Shown here: piece after piece, positions 59,316 to 64,000 of the stretch
How positions within the stretch are numbered: the first letter of the stretch is position 1
Layout of the letters: every line of letters starts with the position of its first letter
Source: Algoriphagus ratkowskyi
GTDB lineage: Bacteria > Bacteroidota > Bacteroidia > Cytophagales > Cyclobacteriaceae
Length of the DNA stretch: 64,000 nt
Direction: 5' to 3'
Assembly: GCF_002150505.1 (NCBI RefSeq)
Contig: NZ_MSSV01000018.1
Span: forward strand, 38,636 to 102,635
Notes under the pieces: model-generated
The model's database searches: none
What the model saw: only the letters and a program-made list of their open reading frames with translations
Told to the model about the DNA's origin: nothing
Translations under genes and position numbers: made by a program

Positions 59316-61979
59316 ATGAGAAAGTACCTGCTAGTATTTGCAGTTTGTAGTTTGAGTTTTTGGAGTTGTGAGAACAAGCAGGAAGACCTCTTTGCTACCG
59401 AAAAACCTGATGAATCGAGATTCACGAAAATCCCTCTTGCGGGGAATTTCAATGAGCCTATGGAGATCGAGGTTTTGGACAATGGAGATGTTCTGATCAT
59501 CGAGCGACATGGTCTGCTGAAACTTTATCAGGAAGAATCAGGAAAGACAATCGTTGTTGGAGAGGTGGATGTGTTTCCTGAGCGGGAAGATGGCCTGATG
59601 GGAATGGCTAAGGATCCGGATTTTTCGAAAAATAACTGGTTGTATCTCTATTACGCTCCAGCTTCTGAGCCTATCAAAAATAGGATTTCAAGATTTGATT
59701 TTGTTGACAATAAGCTAGACCTAGCCTCTGAAGTGAAAATCCTGGATGTGGATCTATTTCGTGGATGTTGTCATTCTGCTGGTGCATTGGAATTTGATGC
59801 TCAGGGAAATTTGTACTTGGGAATAGGTGATGATTCTACGCCTTTTGAATCGAGTAATTTCAATCCAATCGATGAGCGTCAGGATCAACCTAAAAATGTG
59901 GATGCGCAGAGAAGTTCGGGTAATACCAATGATTTGCGTGGATCGATTCTTCGTATCAAACCAAATCCAGAAGGTGGATATTCTATTCCTGAAGGAAATT
60001 TATTTCCAGTAGGCACGCCGAAAACCCGTCCTGAAATCTATGTAAAAGGAAATCGAAACCCATTTAGGTATTCAATAGACAGTCATAACGGCAATTTGTA
60101 TTGGGGTGAAGTGGGGCCAGATGGTTCGGAGGATAAAGAAGGTCGTGGTCCAAGAGGCTACGATGAAATCAACGTGGCGACAGGACCTGGATACTATGGC
60201 TGGCCATATTTTGTAGGGAATAATAATGCCTATTGGAAATATGATTTTGCTACCGGAGAAAGCTTGTTTCAGTTTGATCCAAATGCTATAAAGAACACTT
60301 CTCCCAATAATACCGGGATGGAGGATCTGCCGGCAGCCAAACCTGCTTTGATCTACTACCCTTATGCTGAGTCGGAAGAGTTTCCTATGCTCGGTCAGGG
60401 CGGGAGAAACTCCATGGCGGGGCAGGTTTATTATAGAGAGGACTACGATGCTTCCGAAGTTAGATTTCCAGGCTATTACAATGAGAAGTTGTTTATCTAC
60501 GACTGGATGCGAAACTGGATTTTTACGGTTAGTCTGACGGAGAATTTTGAGTACGATACAATGGAGCGCTTTATGCCGGAAACTCATTTTGAGAAGCCGA
60601 TGGATATGCAGTTTGGGAAAGATGGTTCGCTGTATGTATTGGAATATGGCACATTTTGGCGTGCTAATAACGATGATTCTGGTTTGTATAGAATCGTTTT
60701 TTCCGAAGGAAATAGAAAACCTGAAGTGAAACTCTCAGCTGACAAAACAGTGGGTGCTGCACCCTTGACGGTGAATTTCTCTTCAGCAGGAACACAAGAT
60801 CTAGATACAGATGATCAGGTTAGTTTTCTATGGGAATTTGGAGAAAATGGAGCGACTTCTACCGAAGAAAATCCATCGCATTCCTTTGACAAACCGGGTG
60901 TATATAAAGTGAAATTGACAGCCACTGACCTGCAAGGTGAGGCAGCAACGTCATTTTTGGAAGTAAAAGTGGGTAATGAAGCGCCGTCCGTTTCTATAGC
61001 ATGGGAAGGAAATCGAAGTTTCTATTTCGGTAAGGAAGCGAACAACTATGCTGTGACTGCAAGCGATAAAGAAGATGGAGAGATCGATCCAGCTCAGGTC
61101 AATGTGACAATAGACTATCTGGAAGGTGGGTACGATCTGATAGAGATGGGACATCAGGAAGAGGTGCTGAGCATAGGGGAGACTTACATCAATGAAGCGG
61201 GTTGTAAGGCTTGTCATGGAATCAGCAATGAATCTGTGGGGCCTGATTATACTTCGGTTTCTGAAAAATACAAGAAGGACAAGAATGCGAAATCCTACCT
61301 GATCGATAAAGTCAGGAATGGTGGCTCGGGCGTTTGGGGTGAGCAAATCATGCCCGGACATACACACTTAGATGAGAAAAGAGTAGGGCAGATGGTTGAT
61401 TTTGTGCTGAGCATCGCCAACCCAAATGCTGTATCAGGATTAGCAGCTTCAGGGAATTACCAGATTGAAAACACGGAAAACCCAGAAGGTTTTTATATGG
61501 TTCAAGCTTCTTATGAAGATAAAGGAGCCAATGGCATTTCTGCGATCAAGACCACGAGTCAGCTGAAATTGAGGAATACCACAGTTTCTGCCTACAGTGC
61601 AGATGGCATTGAGAATGTAGCGCGAGCAAATCCGGTAGATGAGTACTATGTGCAATTCACTGCATCGGAATCCTGGCTTTTATTTAGAGATATTGACCTC
61701 AATCAGATCAAGAATATCACGCTTTCTATCATGCCTGGAAATACTGTGGGTAAACTTCAGGTAAGAGCAGGATCTCCTGATGGTAAGTTGCTGGCAGAGT
61801 CAGGTATCCTAACGAAGGATTCCAGACCTAAATCAGGTCCACAAGAAGGATGGTTTAATGTTTCCATGACTATTCCGGCCACAGATTACTTTGGGGATAT
61901 CTACTTCGTGTATGTGACGGATGAGTCTATTTCGATCTGGGGTACCTTCAATCTGAATACGCTGGAGTTTCAGAGATGA
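59316..61979 (+). CDS. Lipoprotein PQQ-type sugar dehydrogenase with PKD and cytochrome c domains
   Basis: The 887-residue protein begins with a lipoprotein signal (MRKYLLVFAVCSLSFWSCEN). A six-bladed propeller of the glucose/sorbosone dehydrogenase family follows (VLDNGDVLIIERHGLLKLYQ, GCCHSAGALEFDAQGNLYLG, YVKGNRNPFRYSIDS). A PKD domain lies at about 470-556 (FLWEFGENGATSTEENPSHS). Next comes a c-type cytochrome domain with the haem motif CKACH at 630-634. The C-terminal 180 residues look like a carbohydrate-binding type 6 sandwich. Electrons from sugar oxidation could pass to the attached haem, at the cell surface. A GTG at 59307 would add three residues; the ATG at 59316 fits the signal peptide. 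Confidence 0.93.
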   Translation: MRKYLLVFAVCSLSFWSCENKQEDLFATEKPDESRFTKIPLAGNFNEPMEIEVLDNGDVLIIERHGLLKLYQEESGKTIVVGEVDVFPEREDGLMGMAKDPDFSKNNWLYLYYAPASEPIKNRISRFDFVDNKLDLASEVKILDVDLFRGCCHSAGALEFDAQGNLYLGIGDDSTPFESSNFNPIDERQDQPKNVDAQRSSGNTNDLRGSILRIKPNPEGGYSIPEGNLFPVGTPKTRPEIYVKGNRNPFRYSIDSHNGNLYWGEVGPDGSEDKEGRGPRGYDEINVATGPGYYGWPYFVGNNNAYWKYDFATGESLFQFDPNAIKNTSPNNTGMEDLPAAKPALIYYPYAESEEFPMLGQGGRNSMAGQVYYREDYDASEVRFPGYYNEKLFIYDWMRNWIFTVSLTENFEYDTMERFMPETHFEKPMDMQFGKDGSLYVLEYGTFWRANNDDSGLYRIVFSEGNRKPEVKLSADKTVGAAPLTVNFSSAGTQDLDTDDQVSFLWEFGENGATSTEENPSHSFDKPGVYKVKLTATDLQGEAATSFLEVKVGNEAPSVSIAWEGNRSFYFGKEANNYAVTASDKEDGEIDPAQVNVTIDYLEGGYDLIEMGHQEEVLSIGETYINEAGCKACHGISNESVGPDYTSVSEKYKKDKNAKSYLIDKVRNGGSGVWGEQIMPGHTHLDEKRVGQMVDFVLSIANPNAVSGLAASGNYQIENTENPEGFYMVQASYEDKGANGISAIKTTSQLKLRNTTVSAYSADGIENVARANPVDEYYVQFTASESWLLFRDIDLNQIKNITLSIMPGNTVGKLQVRAGSPDGKLLAESGILTKDSRPKSGPQEGWFNVSMTIPATDYFGDIYFVYVTDESISIWGTFNLNTLEFQR

Positions 61980-61995
61980 GAAGATTGAAAAATTG

Positions 61996-62038
61996 TAACC
62001 GGTTAGTTTGATTGATTATTTTTCAAACTAATCGGTTA
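61996..62038. terminator. Inverted repeat after the dehydrogenase gene
   Basis: The 16-base arms 61996-62011 and 62023-62038 (TAACCGGTTAGTTTGA and its complement) pair fully, counting one G-T wobble, around an 11-base loop. It starts 17 bases after the stop. The following bases AAATTAG are not a T tract, so it is either a weak terminator or an operator for the next gene, which starts at 62062. Confidence 0.5.
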
Positions 62039-62061
62039 AATTAGATCAAACTTTTTAGCAT

Positions 62062-62430
62062 ATGGCACTAGAGAAAAAACACTGTTTGAATTGTGGGAAT
62101 GTGATTCAAGGCAGAATCGACAAGAAATTCTGCGATGATCAATGCCGCAATAGTTTTAACAATCAGCAAAATGCACTATCGACCAATTACATCCGAAGGG
62201 TCAATCACAGCCTGAAAAAGAACAGGAATATCCTGGAAGAAATCATTCCCCCGGGTGAGGAAATGGCGAAAACCACCCGAGAGCGTTTGCTTCGTGATGG
62301 GTTTCAGTTGAAGTATTTCACGCATCTCTACGAAACCAAAAAGGGTAATATCTATCATTATTGCTACGACTATGGGTATTTGGCGCTGGAAGGAGATTGG
62401 TTTTTGGTGGTGAAAGGCAAGGAAGTTTAG
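62062..62430 (+). CDS. Small zinc-ribbon protein of unknown role
   Basis: The 122-residue protein has a treble-cleft style zinc site at its start: CLNCGNVIQGRIDKKFCDDQ, then C (Cys-x2-Cys and Cys-x3-Cys), as in DUF2116-like proteins. The remainder is basic and helical, then strand-rich (YETKKGNIYHYCYDYGYLAL). Similar short proteins are conserved in Bacteroidota without a known role; nucleic-acid contact is plausible. It is followed after 53 bases by the DEAD-box helicase, possibly in the same transcript. The hairpin at 61996-62038 lies just upstream of its start. Confidence 0.8.
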   Translation: MALEKKHCLNCGNVIQGRIDKKFCDDQCRNSFNNQQNALSTNYIRRVNHSLKKNRNILEEIIPPGEEMAKTTRERLLRDGFQLKYFTHLYETKKGNIYHYCYDYGYLALEGDWFLVVKGKEV

Positions 62431-62444
62431 GGCTAAGCAATGAT

Positions 62445-62480
62445 TTTGGCTACTTAGCTCGCAGTAAATTGGTACTTTTG
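62445..62480 (+). promoter_or_regulatory. Promoter-like boxes ahead of the DEAD-box helicase
   Basis: TTTG (62445-62448) and TACTTTTG (62473-62480) fit the Bacteroidota -33 and -7 boxes, with a 24-base gap, longer than usual. The -7 box ends only three bases before the GTG start at 62484, so a transcript from it would be leaderless or would start within the first codons. This makes the call uncertain. Confidence 0.35.
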
Positions 62481-62483
62481 CGG

Positions 62484-63809
62484 GTGTCAGAAAAACAAAC
62501 AGAATCCACCGCCCAGTATCTTAAAAGCCTTTCGATTGATAGCCTCAACGAAATGCAGACCGAATTCATCTCCAGAGCAGCCAAAAATCCCCATCTCGTA
62601 CTTTTATCACCAACGGGCTCAGGTAAAACTGTAGCCTTTCTGATTCCACTTTTAAATTCCCTCAAGGAAAATGTACGTGAAGTGCAGGCGCTGATTATTG
62701 TGCCTTCCAGAGAATTGGCTATACAGATAGAGCAGGTTTTCAAAGGCATGAAAACTCCCTTCAGAGTGAGTACAGTTTACGGAGGTCACTCTTCCAAATT
62801 GGAATCAAATAGTTTGGGTGAAGCACCAGCCGTGATCATCGGTACGCCAGGAAGATTGGCTGACCATATAGGTAGAGGTTCTTTTGACCCAAAAACTATC
62901 CACACGGTCGTATTGGATGAATTTGACAAGTCTCTTCAAATGGGATTTCATGAGCAGTTGAAAGTGATTTTTGGAGCGCTAGATGGTCAGCAAAGACACT
63001 TGCTTACCTCGGCGACTGTATTGAAAAGATTGCCTGATTTTCTACCATTTATAGATCATCGCACGGTTAATTTTCTGAAAGATGTGGTCGAGTCCAAGTT
63101 GGAACTTAAAGTGGTCCATAGTTCTAGTAAGGAAAAAGGAGAAATGCTGATGCGTTTGGTGGCAGGGTTTCAGGACGAATCCTGTATCGTTTTCTGTAAT
63201 CACCGGGATGCTGTCGATCGACTGAGCATTTTACTCAATGACTATAATTATTTCCACTCTGTGCTTCATGGAGGTTTGGAGCAAATAGATCGGGAGAAAA
63301 ACCTGATCAGATTCCGAAGCAAGGTCACCAATTTGTTGATCGCTACAGATCTAGCTTCACGCGGTTTGGATATTCCAGAGATCAAGCATATTGTTCATTA
63401 CCAATTGCCTCCAAAGGAAGATGCTTTTATTCATAGAAATGGTAGGACAGCCAGGATGCATGCCGAAGGGCAGTCTTATATGATTTTGGCAAACGATGAG
63501 TCAAGACCAGATTATGTGGAAGAATTTATCGAGGAAATTAAGGTAGGCGAAAAGCTAGTTCCACCAGTTCCTCAGGAATGGACTTGCCTCTATGTGAGTG
63601 CAGGCAAAAAAGATAAAGTGAGTAAGGGAGATATTGTAGGGATGCTGACCAAAAAAGGCGAATTAACAAGCGCAGAAATCGGATTGATTACTATCATGGA
63701 TTTTGCTTCCTATGTAGCCGTGAAAAGTAATCTGGTGCAAAAGCTGATGCCAAAATTGAAGAACGAGCGGGTGAAAAAAGTGAAAGTAAAGATCGAGGAA
63801 GCGAATTAG
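62484..63809 (+). CDS. DEAD-box RNA helicase (DEFD variant)
   Basis: The 441-residue protein has Walker A SPTGSGKT (residues 42-49), Ia VPSRELAIQIEQ, GTPGRL, motif II as LDEFDKS (DEFD in place of DEAD), III TSAT, IV IVFCNHRD, V LLIATDLASRGLDIPE and VI HRNGRTARM, all in order. The phenylalanine in motif II is seen in some Bacteroidota relatives. A DbpA-like RNA-binding domain closes the protein (WTCLYVSAGKKDKVSKGDIV to VKSNLVQKLMPKL), which suggests an rRNA-assembly role. I choose the GTG at 62484 (MSEKQTESTAQYL); an in-frame upstream start at 62361 overlaps the zinc-ribbon gene and encodes unrelated residues. Confidence 0.93.
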   Translation: MSEKQTESTAQYLKSLSIDSLNEMQTEFISRAAKNPHLVLLSPTGSGKTVAFLIPLLNSLKENVREVQALIIVPSRELAIQIEQVFKGMKTPFRVSTVYGGHSSKLESNSLGEAPAVIIGTPGRLADHIGRGSFDPKTIHTVVLDEFDKSLQMGFHEQLKVIFGALDGQQRHLLTSATVLKRLPDFLPFIDHRTVNFLKDVVESKLELKVVHSSSKEKGEMLMRLVAGFQDESCIVFCNHRDAVDRLSILLNDYNYFHSVLHGGLEQIDREKNLIRFRSKVTNLLIATDLASRGLDIPEIKHIVHYQLPPKEDAFIHRNGRTARMHAEGQSYMILANDESRPDYVEEFIEEIKVGEKLVPPVPQEWTCLYVSAGKKDKVSKGDIVGMLTKKGELTSAEIGLITIMDFASYVAVKSNLVQKLMPKLKNERVKKVKVKIEEAN

Positions 63810-63944
63810 GTTTTAGTGATCGGTCCCGATAGCGATCGGGGTCAGTCTAATTGATCAGAGTTCAGTCTCAGTCGTCAGATTTAGTACTCATATGATTTCC
63901 TGTAAACACTTTGCGAAAATGGTTGAAGTTCAACTGACGCGACT

Positions 63945-63962
63945 CCCCCTTTTCAAAGGGGG
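63945..63962. repeat. Short GC-rich palindrome at the right edge
   Basis: CCCCCTTT and AAAGGGGG pair around TC at 63945-63962, followed by CAAGGGGGATTTGT. A second small inverted repeat (CCCGATAGCGATCGGG) lies near 63826-63841. Both sit in the 190 bases after the helicase stop, which contain no gene. They look like dispersed intergenic repeats rather than terminators. Confidence 0.5.
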
Positions 63963-64000
63963 CAAGGGGGATTTGTATCACTTGACTTGTCCTGAATTGA

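Noticed and set aside
60072..61367. Minus-strand ORFs of 171 and 138 residues
   Set aside because: They are antisense to the PQQ-type dehydrogenase and show no domain motifs.
62361..62483. N-terminal extension of the DEAD-box helicase
   Set aside because: It overlaps the zinc-ribbon gene in another frame and encodes no conserved residues; the GTG at 62484 fits better.

Overview
The window looks like a chromosome segment of a Bacteroidota bacterium, most likely Cytophagales/Cyclobacteriaceae (Algoriphagus-like). That placement is inferred from gene content and style: a giant secreted repeat protein, a TonB-receptor-like outer-membrane barrel with an N-terminal carboxypeptidase-like domain, large FtsX/MacB-type permeases, a divergent menE/menB pair, an AddAB-type helicase-nuclease pair, DUF6266, weak Shine-Dalgarno sequences and TAnnTTTG-like -7 boxes. 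I found no rRNA, tRNA or CRISPR array. Much of the window is core genome, interrupted by accessory patches.

Layout. 1-6177: 5' part of a giant minus-strand secreted protein that runs off the left edge. 6855-11242: a tight three-gene minus-strand operon (coiled-coil ATPase, short MscS-like membrane protein, cation/proton antiporter). 11472-16508: TlpA-like thioredoxin, methyltransferase, Tex, and an AAA_14/DUF4143 ATPase with a striking inverted repeat in front of it. 16905-26023: FtsX permease, pirin, Crp-type regulator, flavin monooxygenase, cysteine-rich copper-binding protein and outer-membrane barrel. 26344-30079: a small protein plus LexA-like (XRE-S24) regulator, convergent with two membrane-anchored TIR proteins and an unknown protein; this resembles a defence or stress island. 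30242-45251: housekeeping and metabolic genes (menE, menB, serine hydrolase, lipase-like hydrolase, VOC protein, AddAB, LVIVD lipoprotein, EEP phosphatase).

45573-50740 is a scrambled accessory region. It holds a shortened DUF6266 gene, decayed repeat blocks, a broken small gene, an intact multicopper oxidase, a decayed IS4-like transposase and a 418-bp tandem array rich in short palindromes. The array abuts a small secreted protein built from 19-20-residue repeats. Traces of the same array plus that gene's 3' end lie on the other side of the multicopper oxidase, so the oxidase sits between two copies of one locus. 50828-55040 is a Type IIG-like restriction-modification gene followed by two overlapping membrane-protein genes. 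55129-63809 contains an FG-GAP fragment, a conserved hypothetical protein, a second FtsX permease, a PQQ-type sugar dehydrogenase fused to PKD and cytochrome c domains, a zinc-ribbon protein and a DEAD-box helicase.

The best candidates for undescribed systems are the ATPase/MscS-like/antiporter operon, the TIR island (both TIR start codons directly follow a hairpin plus T-tract), and the restriction-modification operon with two membrane proteins. Intergenic DNA carries several families of small structured repeats, including four hairpins with different stems but a shared GTGTC-type loop.
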